A stretch of DNA of 64,000 bases, taken from positions 10,202,533 to 10,266,532 of the forward strand of contig VUYV01000003.1 of NCBI GenBank assembly GCA_008711295.1. Reading direction: 5' to 3'. The position numbers and the translations under genes are program-made. Under the pieces are notes generated by a model. The model was not told where the DNA came from. It did no database searches and saw nothing but the letters and a program-made list of their open reading frames with translations. This DNA comes from Anarhynchus alexandrinus. Taxonomy: Eukaryota > Chordata > Aves > Charadriiformes > Charadriidae. This document shows, one piece after another, positions 25,440 through 38,050 of the stretch. Numbering within the stretch: the stretch's first letter is position 1; each line of letters starts with the position of its first letter.

Positions 25440-26130
25440 CATACTTAAGAATTCTAGGTTAGGGGATCCCACGTGCTGCAGATGACATTAAAGTGGCTGC
25501 AGCATTTTGATTGATTTCTGTAGAATATCACAGCAGTATTATCCTCATAAGAGAGCTGTGGGCTGCCCTGGCGGCGTGCCAGGAGCCCAAGGGCTGTGTC
25601 ATATTTACATGAAATGGAGCATATTGCCACCCTTGGCATTAACACAAAGGCACGTCCCAAAGACAGTGCAGGTCCCAACACGCAATGAGCCATCTTAATC
25701 CAAGCAGACAGGCCAGGAACGGTGCGTTTTCTACAGCCGATGTACCTGTCTGCCTACCAGGGTGACAGCAAGCCTCATTCCGGCTGCGCTATTTGTATGC
25801 TAAGCAAGCAGTTAAAAAAAACCCCAACAGTGCAGCCAGTTTAATTATCTTTTATCTCACATGAGTTCAAAAGGAGGGCTTTCCCACTGCCGCTCTGTTT
25901 TCGTAGCCGTCTGCTCCAGAACCATTTTGGCTGTCGGTGTTTTATGTGGAAAATTAAAGGGGGAATGACTGTCATAGCTTCCTAATGACATTTTGGGGTT
26001 ATTTTATATGCTAAGTCATTCATATCTTTTACAATTTAAAAGCGTGCTGACATCATACACGTAATAGTTATACAGGACTGCCTGCACGTTTGCAAATAAA
26101 TGTTAGAATTCATGGCAATCTTTTTTTTTC
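25440..26130. promoter_or_regulatory. Candidate conserved non-coding element cluster
   Basis: The block has balanced composition, few simple repeats and many developmental-type cores: TTTAATTATCTTTTATC (homeodomain and GATA), ATTTGTATGCTAAGC (POU-like), TGACATTTTGG and AATGACTGTCATAG (a TGACTGTCA-type TALE-like site). It looks like an ancient non-coding element and not a repeat. This is inference; alignment to other amniotes would decide it. Confidence 0.3.
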
Positions 26131-29100
26131 TCATGCCAAAGATGATTAAATAATTCGGGTCCGTTTTCTTCAAGTACTTTCTCTGTCTGTATCTGTTAAT
26201 TGCTAATAGACAAGAGTCCACAGACAACTGTATTTTGCAAGCTTTTATTTATTATTTATTTACAAATTACAGTTGAAGAATCATAAAAATACTTATTATG
26301 GGAAATTATTTTCTATCAACTCTACTTACATTTACTGTGCAAATATTGCCTACTTATCTTTTTCTGTCACGATGCTGTGGCTTTTTGGCTTGTTGATACT
26401 TTACAAAGTATATGTATTTCACACACTCCAACAGCTTTGTATCACTATAGCATATTTCATTAGCTAATGAAGACTGAAGCCAAGCAATTTATTTTCATTA
26501 TATATGCAGCTGATGTTCGGTAAGCCTGAAACGTGGAACAGAAATATGCTAAAACATGCTTGTTTCATTTTACTACTTTGATTATATCTCTGTGCATGAC
26601 TGTATCCTTGTGTGACTCTGGTACAGGGTGTATTTCTTCTTTCACTCCTGTTAACGTACGTGTAGTCTGCTAAATGGAAGACCTATCGGTTTGTGGGTTG
26701 GGGTTTTTTTTAAACCTAACAAGAAATTATATCAATTTAAACCACTTTAAGGACTTCAAAAAGCCAATCTGTAGCATGAAATATCTTTTTATACAATTTT
26801 GAATCAGTCTTAGGGAAGGAAGTTGGTGCATCAGTTTACCGCTAGAGCTCACGAAATGGCATATCAGGTAAGATCAGTCTACAATATATCTGAAATACCT
26901 GAAAGTACAGCAAGCTTTGTATTTGAAATCAAGCCAGCGTCCTGACCTGTTACAGTCATGATGTTCAGCTCTGGTTCTGTCATGCACAATGTCAGATGTA
27001 CCTGGTTGCACGAAGGTGACAAAGCAAAATCCATCAGTCCCATAGGCGTTTGACTTTGGACAAAAATGTTGACCTGCATCTCTTGGAAGCAAGTTGTGTC
27101 AGCAAAGCAAAGCTACCTCATCACATTCTTAAAAGCCTAATTTAAAAATCACACTTAAACAGACATCCCAGCATTTATTTTTATTAGGTGTACTTATGGC
27201 GTTTGATGAAACATTTATTCCCTGTCCATGACTGGTTGTGTCACGTCTTGCTGTATCAGATAACAGTGCTATTCACAGCGATGGGGGCTTCATGCTGTGC
27301 GCCTTTCCGAGGGTTTAGCAGTGGACACCCACGACGAAGCAGCACTTTACTTCCCAGTTCGTGTGCAATATTCCACTAGCAGAGTAGGTGTTCTCGGTAA
27401 TGATTTCAGCAAACATAAGGCGCTGCCAGAGTTGTCTTTGCAGAAGAATGGGGAATGCAATCCTCAGTTGCTAGCAGGTGAAATACACCTCTCTTCATCA
27501 AAGTGATCCACTGCACAGCTATTTCAAATCTGACTTATAATTTAAACTTGTGTGTCTGCTGTTTCTGATTACAGATTACTCTGATTCAGAGTGTTTGGGT
27601 TTCAACATGGTAAAGTGGCTGCAGTTGAAAGGGAAGAATTTCTTTTCCACTTCCCATGAAGCAGTAGTCCCGTGGATGTACTTCAGCCTACTAGAAAACA
27701 GGCCCCGTTTATCTGAAACAACTCAAGATAAAATACAGCCAGTTGGCATCACATGTCACATCTTTTCAAGCACAATATGTTTTAAAGAGAATAGGCCAAA
27801 TTCCTTCCCAGCGTAGCTCCATAGAAACCCTTTGGTTTGGTTCGGCAGGTAGCCAAATATAAACACTGTTATAGAAAAGATTCATTTGGAATCAAACATG
27901 GAAAACTTTTGAGTTAGGATGATATCTGAAAATATTTGCTCAGTGGAATTAAGACATTTGAAATACTTGGCTAGATTCACCTTAGGGTTTATACTAGTTC
28001 TCGTGTAAACTTCATGGTGGATCAGAGCCACAGAAACCCACAGAACCACGCAAGCAATGCAGGGGAAAAGCGACCAAAGTCCACTTTGCTTCAGGGAGTT
28101 GTCTGCAGATGACCCCCAAAGTGGGAAGATTAAGTGACTGTAAGGTGAGCAATGACCGAACATACTGCCTTTCCTTCAGGAGATGCCACCTGTTTGAACG
28201 TACATGGAACTCAAGTGGGAATTGAAGCTGCAGAAATCAAAGTCCTTTCTCCACCAGCTTCCATCGACTAATAATTCCTCACAGAAAATAGGTTTCTTTA
28301 AAGGTCTGGGGTTTCTTTTTTTTTTTTTCCCAGTTCATATTTGAATGATGCAATGGCAGGAGACACCCTAGGGTGTTACCACACTTCGAGAGGTGACTTC
28401 AAGGCCAGCAACACTCCCTGCATGCAACACTATCTTGCAGTATTGTCTCACACCATTGTTCTCTGTTGCTTAAGTATTTGGAGAGGTCCATCATGCTTTG
28501 TCATTGCACTTCATCCTCTTGGAGAGTATGGAAGACAGATCTCTAGTGGTGAGTGGAATAGTTCAGCACTTGACAGTGACTTGAAAATTCTTCACCCATG
28601 ATTTGTCCAGACCGAGGCATTTAGCAGGATGTACCAAATGCCTCCACACTTTTAGTAACTTATTCAGTGGTACCCTCCCATAATGAACGATTTGTTCATT
28701 GCTGCTTCAAACTGCATTTTAGGAAGAATGACAAGACTGAACTCATTGAAGCAGATCCTAATTTTTAGACCAATATAAACCACTAGGAGCTCTGTTAAAG
28801 AGAGAACTGCCAAAAATCAAGATCAGGTCTCTATGGTTCTTGGCACAGGAGAAGTTGTTTGAGTTTGGTTCCCATTAGTTATTTAGCACTTTTAGTATTT
28901 TTGTTGCTTCTGTTGTTTCATTCAACTAATTGCCAGGATCTTGAAGAATTTTATTCCCTGGAGACAAATGCTATATTATTTTTTCCAAGCACTGTTAAAT
29001 CAGCAGGAGTTACTTGTATGCAATGTTATAATAGCAGTTGAAGTAATACGATACTACGTGTTTATGCCTCGGTTAAAAATATGTCAGTGGCCGAGCTATG

Positions 29101-32100
29101 CCAAAACGATACTGTGATTCTTCAGTTGCCAATGACAAAGTAATCATGCGCTACAATTTGTTTGAGCATTGTTCCCCCCACACACGCTCACCCACTCACA
29201 GGTCTTACTTATTAAATGCTGCCTTCTTTTTGGCTGCCAGCAATGAAAAGTAGAAATTCCTCCTCGCATTAGTGCCCATTTTAAACATTTACTTGGAATA
29301 AGTATTTCCCATCTCTGCAGGCATTTGTAAACACTGCCCATCATAACACACAAGGACAGCAACAATCTCTGTGATAGCCAAAGCGTGCTTTCAGACCCAG
29401 GTCTTTAAAAAAGTGTAGTAAGTTGTAAAAATGTGGCCTGACCTTTCAGCATCACGAATAAGAGCAAGCAAGCTACGAGGCAGAGAGTAGCAGCCGTCTG
29501 TTCATTACCTCTGACTTTAGGCTGCTTCGCAGAGATGTGTCAAGTGTCTTATTCAGCTCTTCACTGCTGTGCAAACATCTGTGCTAAAATTTAAATTTCC
29601 ATTATATAAAATTTTAACAGAAAGCAGCATTCTCTTAAAGCAGGGCTGAAATCTCTGAGCTCTGGCATAGCAGTGGACTTTTCTCTAAGGTTCAGAGTAA
29701 CCCCTGAGTCATGCGGCAGATGGATCCAGTTAGCCTCAATTAAAATGTGAGGAGAACATCGGACTGGTTTGGCAGCGATGTCACTGCAGGGACGGGAAGA
29801 CGGCCTTCAAGGAGAAAGTGTAGTAGTAAACCCTAGTGCAGAATCTCACTATACTGAAAGGTATGTCTTTTTATTGAAATTAACTAGCATGAAAGAGAGA
29901 TTCTGAATGTTGTACTAAGGGAAAAGTGTAGGGCCCTCACCAACTGCAAGCAGTATCAGGTAATATCCTGATTAAAAAAAAGATACAAACATCTTTCCAT
30001 TTGTGTGGGGTTCATCAGAGAGTATCCAAACTTTTATCGTATCAACAATTAAAGACATAAGCAGGTAAATGAAGGTTAACTTCTTAAAAGCATTGTAGAA
30101 CAACCATTAAATCCCAGTTTGATTCTCTGGCAAAAGGAATTTCTTCTTATAAAGCACAGGAGCTTCTGACTGCCTACATGCAAGGACACCTCTTTACATA
30201 CTGTAGAAAACTACTGGAATAACTGTTGTGAAGAAAAAGAAAGGTGGCTAATTTTTTCTTTTTTCTGATAGTTGGTGCTTGCAGTAACAGAAGCCTCTAC
30301 AAGCACGTCCTTCCAACGTATTTCTTGATTTTGTAAATATAGGCAGGTTTTCCAGAGGTTAACTTCATAATGAAATATTAATTTTTAAATGGAAATATTT
30401 CTTAATTTAAAATAGTGATGCCTCATCTGCAGAATGAAATAATAGTCCTATTAGATAAACTGAAGATTGTAGAAACGCAGTAGCAACACTTGCATGCATC
30501 TTGCTCACCTTCTGTGCATACAGGTAAGATATCCATTGCTTTTTTTAAGCTGTCAGTTTCTAGTTACACTCCTTAGTTTAAATACAGTAATTTTAATCAA
30601 AAAAAGAGGGAAGGAAGATGTATTGCTTGCTATCTCTTTTCCATTCTACAATTCAGGCCCTACTTCATCCTCCCAGTGCATTTGTTTCCATCTGATAAGT
30701 ACTTTATAACATGTAGCATGATCTAGGTCTTGATGGAGCATTGTTTGTGCTCAGCCAGGCAGGTGTTAAAGCTCCTTTCATCATCTTAATGACACATAAG
30801 CCTCTCTAGGACCTTCAGTGAGAACACCTGCCTTACAACAGAGAGACATCCCATTTCTTTTGTAGGTGCAGTCCCTGTTCCTGCCCATTTTGTCCTTATG
30901 GATCCAGAGCACAGTGCTCTTCTCCATCATTTAATCTTTGTTTCTCTTCCTCCATGCTGTTCCCATCTGTAGGGTAAGATACCCAGGAAAAAGATGGGTT
31001 CAGTCCCTTCATTTCTGTTTCTAGCTACTCAGCACAAGTAGCTTAGTGGTTTAGCAGACACGTAGGCCCTGTTGGCTTTGGGGACAGATATTGCCACTTA
31101 AAGTCCCCCTAGGAGCTGGCTGTATCTCTACTGGAACTATTGCGAAAGAAAAATGCAGTTGTGTAACTGAGCCAAACGCAGTGGGCGTTTGGTGCTCCAT
31201 CCAGGGGGTATGAGATCACTGGTCTCATGGAGGGACAGCCTGGGATACCCATCAGTTGGGGCAGAAATAAGATTATGGATCCAGGCTAAACAGTTCTCTG
31301 CTGCCACTTGGAGGAAGGGTGACATTTGGGGTGAAGGGCTGGTCAGACCACCATAAGTGCAGTGGAGGAGGCCTGGACCGTACAATAAGAGACTTTAAGT
31401 GTCTGTACTCATGGTGCACTAAGAAGGTGGAAGCTTGATAAGGTCTGTTGAATTTGAGCTAGGAAAAGATGTTATTTTATTACTCTCCTACCCCAGGCTG
31501 GTGCACTCATAATTTTCTGAAACAATTGTTGTTTACACTAAAGTTTTCCATGCTTGGTCTTTCTCCAAAGGCAAATTTCATTGTCAGGTTTTAGCAGAAA
31601 CCCTGCTGCTGCTGCTTGGGTGGGCACATGTAGGAAAGAAGGATCTTTTGAAAACATCTGAATTTTATCATGCAGTCAGAAAAAAAAAATGGCTGAAGTC
31701 TGGTACTTGGAATGAATGAAACTCTTTGCTAATATCAAGCACAGCTGAGCTTTTGCAGGACAATATGAAGTATATATTGCTTTACCCCATTTGGTTAAGG
31801 TCAAGAATGAGGTGACTCAATGTCCTGGGTGGTTACAGAAATGCTGTTCCTCCATGCAGAACTGATTTGAATATTGAGCTATGGTTCAGTGTTGTTGATT
31901 TCAACATGTGATGGATCAACCCCACAATTTAAGAGCAACCTCAATCGTCCAGAGAACTTGCAAGCCCTCCTGGCAGAGTTGTGCAAGACCTGAGGGTTAG
32001 TTTGCTTTACTTTGTTTAATGGGGTTGTAACCTTGCCAAGCAAAGAGGCAGACTGCACATCAGTAAGGACAACTTTTTTTTCCAATTTTAGTGCTCTGCT

Positions 32101-33395
32101 GAGATCATGACAGTCTTCAAGAGCAGATCTTTAAGTCTTTTTTAAAATTGCTTTTGGTAACGTGTCTCTTTGGGGTGCTGAATTACAGCAAAGCTCTCAT
32201 TTCCACTACCTACTCTTAGATAAATCAGGAATTTTACTCGAAGCTTGCTCTGCAACCTTGGAAGAGTAGTTTCACCTTTTTCTCTGCCTCTAAGAGGACA
32301 AGAGGACAAGAATTAGAAATGACCTGACAAGAAAAACTATGTAAAGATAAGAAATTACTGTTGTTATTATAGAAACTATGTGGAACTATGTGAGTTACTA
32401 CAAATACTTGTTTTATTACTGTCATTACATTGAATTAGTAGTTGTGGAAAAGATCTGTAATGTAAGAGGAAACAGAGGACTAAAAGCAATAGTTTGTTTG
32501 ACTGAAAAGGAAGAGAAAAGTGTTAGACAATTAAGAATCCTCTTTATGGTCCAGTCCAAGAAAAATATTCCATGAAGTTATATTGGTGGTAATATAGCAA
32601 TCGTCCTGGTAGCAAAATTGCAGGTAATTCTGCTATCATTTCTCATTATTCTTATTATCTACTACCACATAAGTAGCAATCCAGAAGTGCCCTGAGTCAG
32701 TTTGTACCCAAAACGAACATCAGCATCCTTCTTGAAAGCATTCCAAATGTAACCAGGGTCGTAAAACAAAACAGAAAGTTGACGGTTTTATTGTGATGCA
32801 CGTTACAATCAAGCAGTTATCTGATGGATCATCTGCTTTTTATGATCCATGATGAGAAATATAGCTGTCATATGAGGAACAGATTTCTCATCATAAAACT
32901 TACCTCTGTAATTTCAGCACCTGAATAAGTGCTGCCTCAGGTGCTGATTGTGCTAGTAAACACTGAAGAGTGATTTCCCCATCTGTTTCTCCTCCTTCCA
33001 TTTAAATGCACAGTTTGGCAACGATTGCGTTTCAGCGGTTCCCTTTCCCTCAGCAGCTGCTGCTATTAAAGATCTCAAATGAGGAGGTTCCTGTCGGATA
33101 GCTGGTGATGCAGGAGTTCACCCAGGGAAAGAAAAGCCTTTGCAAGGTATGCAGGTCAGTGTTTGTGTAGGTAGCTAGTGAAGCAGTCTCTCATGGGGCA
33201 GTTAACTCTCCAGTGGAGCAAGCTGCTTCCAGTCACTGCTGCCATTGGAAGGGGCTGAATTCATGTGTGTCATTTAACTCAGGTTTCCAGCTTACTTAGT
33301 GAGAGAAAAGCTCCTAGTTTATGTAGATTTTGTATCTCTGCACTGGTTAAGCTCTTAACGTGGCATCTGGGTTAGATGTCTAAAATTACAGCTTT
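26131..33395. other. Intronic unique sequence, no gene recognised
   Basis: About 7 kb of mostly AT-rich DNA with short overlapping ORFs and no recognisable exon, RNA gene or clear interspersed repeat. T and A runs occur at 28315-28330 and 31679-31690. Confidence 0.5.
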
Positions 33396-33730
33396 CAAAC
33401 CCCTCGTGCCATATTTGTGTACAGAGTTTTCTTGATGGGAGAAAACAAGATACACGTCAGGGGCATAGATCAAAACATCAGGTCCCCAGAAAGCGGCAAT
33501 GGTTTCACCGCTATCCGTAAGGCTTCTGGTATAAATTGCACGGATGTTAAAAGCGAGGAAACCTCTTCGTCTAACGTGATGATTGAACCACAGGAACAAG
33601 TTTTCCTCTCGGATTTGTGTTGCGGACCCCCTATGTTAGGGAGAGGTTATACGTTTCGGCGTGCTGACAGACGCTATTACATACTGGGCTTTATTCACCC
33701 CTGTTCCGCTGGCCTCCAATAGCGCTGTGC
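33396..33730 (+). other. CpG-dense intronic block with 101-codon ORF
   Basis: Inside an intron where CpG is scarce, this stretch has more than a dozen CpG dinucleotides in about 330 bases and an open 101-codon frame at 33417-33722. An overlapping 75-codon frame exists on the other strand. The peptide has a Cys- and Arg-containing tail but no family was recognised. Options are a conserved regulatory element, a recent insertion or an unannotated exon. Nothing supports splicing. Confidence 0.25.
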
Positions 33731-36115
33731 GCCTCTGAATCCCTCTGCCTTTGGCACTTCTGCTGGTGAGACTCCCAGCTGGGGGTGTGGTTTAGCTAAA
33801 ATGGGTGCTTTTCACCAAAAGAATAAATTATTCCTATACTACTGTCTGAAAGGGGTGGATCTGGAGCCAATTTAGTGAGCATAAGTTACAATTGACTTTG
33901 GAAGTAATAACTTATGCTTTGAGCTTCCTTAGATGTATAGCCAAGGAGCTGTCTGACTGCATGTGTTTTTACACATCTTTCAGCTAAATTAGAAATCCAA
34001 GTGCAAAACTTAATGTGCAGAGATATCTTGGAGATTTGTGACCTACCCAGAAAGACTTTGGGTCTATAAACCAGCCAGAGGGTCTCCTGGTTTCATACAC
34101 ACGTTTGTTTTGGGGTTTTTTTTTGCCACATATGGCACATTGGTAAATAGTTAATGGAGTTTATTATATCTTAATTAATGAATCTGAGTATAATTTGCCT
34201 CAGTCCTGGCAAGCAAACTCTCCTGGAAAGCTGGTTAGTGGAGAGAGCCAACTTAACTGAACATCCTCTCCAGAGATGTGACCAAAGATTGAAGTATATA
34301 TATTCATACGTGTGAAAGGTAGAAAAGCCTTAGGAAAGCAGAAGACGGGGATTGTGCTGAGCTGGGGAATAGGAAGACAAGGGGTGGAGCCTTTAAGGAG
34401 ACGGGGAAGAAGGTAGTAGTGAAAAGGAAAAAAAGTGTAGTAGAAAAACAAAAAGAATCATGAATTGGAGATACTGAGAATGTCTGAGGACACCTGGTCC
34501 AAAGAGGCACCAAGCTGGGTACGCATCCTATGTTATCTGTTGCTGCTGAGGAACAAAGAGCTTAAACTAAACCCTGAAGTCAAAGAGAGAATCTGCTCTT
34601 GAGTTTAGTGGTCTTTACATCAAGCTGGTGGAAAGAGGACTAAATAAAGGCGATATATAAAGAGCAGGAATAACAGCAGATGCAGACAGTTCATTTCTTC
34701 TTACTGTCAAATTTGTGAGTTTAGCCTGGTGGGATGCTACCAGCAGTGATGATGAACATTACAAAGCTTAGCTGTATTTGGCCCACTCAGTTGCTGCTTG
34801 GCCAGGCTCCTGTTGATTTCAGTGGGAGTTCGCATGAGAAGGTGCAAGTCCCTCCTCCCCAGAAATGGGAATTCCCTGCCAAAGTACTCTGTTAGATAGC
34901 TTGAGCGAGTGTATTGAATTGCTGGCATACTTTTAGCGCACGAGTTAGCACCTCTGATGCTGTAAGCTTAACGATTTTGGTTTTGAATACAGAAAGTGAA
35001 GCAGTTAGAGTTGTGGGAAGAAGAGCTTTATTTCAGAGAGGTGCTGAAGTTTGTATGAAAATACATAACTTAAGGCACACACCTGAGCAAAAATTACCCA
35101 ATGAGAACAAGAACCATCTCTAAATGTGCTTTTAATCTGTGGATTTGAATGTGTTAAACATTATGCATGTGGCTGCACTTACTTTTCTTCTTATGTAGAC
35201 AGGCACGAGTCTTCCCTACGTTGTACTTTGTCTAATTCATACCCATGCAAAACACGGACCAAGTAGGTGTAAATCGAGTTGGTTGCACCTTTTGGTTAGA
35301 TACACGAATAACTATTCTGGATGTAAAGCAGCTGAAAACGATGCTCTTTTTACCTAATATTTGCATGTCTGCTAACATGAAGGATCACACATTTCACACA
35401 GTTCCTACACAATAATAATTGCAGATGGCAAACGTCCCGTTACTCGTGTGGCTGGTCATTTTTGTATGCAATTACCAGAATTGCATGCTCAGTTCCAGTA
35501 ACCACGTGCACAAAAATAGGCAGCAACAAGCTGCTTAGGATTGTGAATAACATGGTCCAAAGTCTCAGTCTTTATTGCCGAGTTGGTTTATGCTGTTTTT
35601 GTAAGAGAACTGAGGTAGGAATGACTTTTGTTGTTGACTATTCAAGCAAAATGAAGCATATATCTACATGTACCGCTGGGGCTGCAGGACTGCAGAATTT
35701 CTGCACTGACCTGCAAATGGTTTAGATACTGAACTTGGTATAATGAGCCAATGGGCCAGAAGAGAGATACTGCAGCCAGTGACCAGCTGTAGTGGATGGT
35801 TCAAAGAAGGATTTTGCATTTAAAATAGACGCACCTTGAGCTAGCGGTGTCGTAGTGAGGCGTAAGTCTTTGCCATAAGCAATTCAAAATCAGGCTGCAG
35901 TAGTTCAGAGAATACTTAATCGGCATTTCTCTTTTTTGCATATCACTGTTCTCATCAGTTCTAATATGTGTTTTTTTCCCGCCTCTACAAACTCCTTTGC
36001 CTTAAAGGACTCATGAAGGAAATAATTAAAAAGTACACAGAGGAAAACTGTCTGAGCAGAAGGGGCAGAAATCCAAGGTGGCTTAGGGAGGTGCCCCAAA
36101 CACTCTTTCGGATGA
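33731..36115. other. Intronic unique sequence, no gene recognised
   Basis: AT-rich DNA with short ORFs only. No repeat family or RNA gene recognised. Confidence 0.5.
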
Positions 36116-36260
36116 TTATTAATTTTTTTCTTACGATTATTTTATGACGCTGCTTATGTTTAATTACTCATGTTTTCCTAACCTGTGTGACAGGCCTAAT
36201 TTGAAGAGCAACAGTAATGATCAAGCCGTGGAAGTGCCAGCTGCTGCCTACGTGCTCAAG
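36116..36260. promoter_or_regulatory. Candidate conserved non-coding element
   Basis: A compact block with TTACGATTATTTTATGACG, GTTTAATTACTCATG, AACCTGTGTGACAGG and TAATGATCAAG motifs: homeodomain-like cores, a TGACAGG TALE-like core and an inverted CCTGTGTGACAGG. The block is low in simple repeats. Regulatory function is inferred only. Confidence 0.25.
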
Positions 36261-37590
36261 CAAGCATAGAGCAGGCAGTGTCAGGAGACAGTGCTGTCTC
36301 TTGATTAGATCTGAACTTCTTTTTCATGTTGAATGAAAATGTTCCTGACTGTTATTATTTAAATATAAACGATGCCAAAAGATGCTATGAAAAGTCAGAG
36401 CTCTCTCGGTTCACTGCCTGTATGGAATAGTAAGTTCGTGGGACTTTGCTGCAGTATATGCTGTTAAAATATACACTGGTTTAGTTTAAAAAGATACAAT
36501 TGGTTTATTTGGGTCTTTTAGTGAAAAATGCCGGACAGCCCATCTAGGTTAGTATGATTTTATTTTTTAATATCAGTGAACAATTTCAGTTTTATATTTT
36601 CAAATCAAACCTCAAGATCACAGAAATCAGCAGTTTTGCCATGTACCGTGTGCTACTGTATCGTGAAGCACATTTAGAAGCTGTAGTATCATTTTGGTTT
36701 GGGTTTTTCTGGTTACTAAAGCTTTTCGTTGTTTTATGCTTCGGTTGTGTGCTACTGCAGTGAGATGTTGTCGGTAGCGCTGTTCAGCAGGCAGTAAGTA
36801 GTACATCATCAGAACGTGAAATCTTTTCTGATGCTTTTCTAGTAGTAAGTGGAGATTTAATTATTAATTTGTGGATACCTAGGCAAAAGTTTATAAAGAA
36901 TTGACCAGCTTTTGTGATGTTTGAATGCTTCTATATTTCTTTTTTTAAAAAAAATGCATGGGATGATGCACTTCTAAAAAGTTTTGATGACAACTAATGT
37001 CTTTTGGAGTGAAAATGAAATCAGGGAAAAAGGAAAGCATTCTACTGTAGGCTGCAGCATCAGTGCACTGCAGGGTCCTTCCTTGCAAATGACAGATTGA
37101 ATCCCTGCCTGAACAACAGTGAAGTGAAATAAATTTGTTTGTTCTGTGTTGCCAAACTTTGCAGTCCTGTAACTAGTATCATATTATCCTTTTTGTTTGT
37201 TTGTTTTCATAAAGCAGAAAGTTCTGGAATCCTGTGATTACACAAATCTCAACTTTTTGACATGTTGCGTTTTTGTTCTGACCTTTTATATGTAGAGAAA
37301 ATCTCTGAAAAGATGAAAAGTAAGTCTTTGGAGTGCAGAAAACAAACCAATAAACTCATGAGTTCTGTTACTCCCAAGTCAGTAATAGGGGCCTGGAGGG
37401 GAAAAGTTGAGCAAGCGATGATAGTTTTTTAATATTGCTAGGGTGAGTATTTGATTTTTACGTGAAAGAAGCTATAAAAGAAAATCCAGGGGCAGAAATA
37501 GAACGGAAACTTTAGGAAAACAAGAAATATGTGGTTACTTATGGTGGTGAGTTATGGTGGTCACTTGTGGTGACTTATTCACCTGCTGCA
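36261..37590. other. Intronic, no gene recognised
   Basis: AT-rich sequence. Just before the CR1 copy at 37591 there is a small imperfect tandem at about 37530-37575 built on a TTATGGTGGTGAG-like 12-13 base unit. Confidence 0.5.
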
Positions 37591-37779
37591 TCAGGTTGCC
37601 CAGGGAAGTTGTGGATGCCCCATCCCTGGAAGTGTTCAAAGTCAGGCTGAATGCGGCTTTGAGCAACCTGGTCTGGTGGGAAGTGTCCCTGCCCACGACA
37701 GGGGGGTTGGAACTGGATGATCTTTAAGGTCCCTTCCAACTCTAACCATTCTATGATTCTGCAATTCTGTGATTCTATG
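37591..37779 (+). mobile_element. CR1 LINE 3' end with octamer tail
   Basis: The + strand encodes [19 protein letters not shown] and then [10 protein letters not shown] before a TAA stop, the C-terminal end of CR1 ORF2. After the stop comes CCCTTCCAACTCTAACC and a tail of ATTCTATG, ATTCTG, ATTCTGTG and ATTCTATG units, the classic CR1 3' terminus. The frame is intact across the short retained part. The copy is strongly 5'-truncated (about 190 bp), as usual for this family. Confidence 0.95.
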
Positions 37780-37939
37780 TCCAGTCATCCTTGGAGCAGT
37801 TTGCTGCTGGGGGGCTGCTCACTACAAATCAACAGTAAGGACTTATTCAGGGCAAATTATGCCAGTTGCACTGTGATGTGAATGCTTCAGCTGTTTCATC
37901 TGTAGTAAGCTATACATCAGAGGGAAGTGGTGGAATACA

Positions 37940-38050
37940 GCCTGGGTTCTCTTCTTGCTCCTCCCTCTCATTCCAAGGTGTTGGTCAAGTCCCTAAATCA
38001 TCCTGCCTCACAGCTTTGTAAAATGGGGATGGCAGTGCTTTCTTGCCATT
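37940..38050 (+). repeat. MIR-like SINE 3' portion
   Basis: The sequence TTGGTCAAGTCCCTAAATCA followed by CCTGCCTCACAGCTTTGTAAAATGGGGATGGCAGTGCTT follows the order of the MIR core and tail ('ggcaagtcactta', 'cctcagtttcctcatctgtaaaatgggga'). MIR copies are old and diverged in birds (family knowledge). The left boundary is approximate. Confidence 0.6.
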
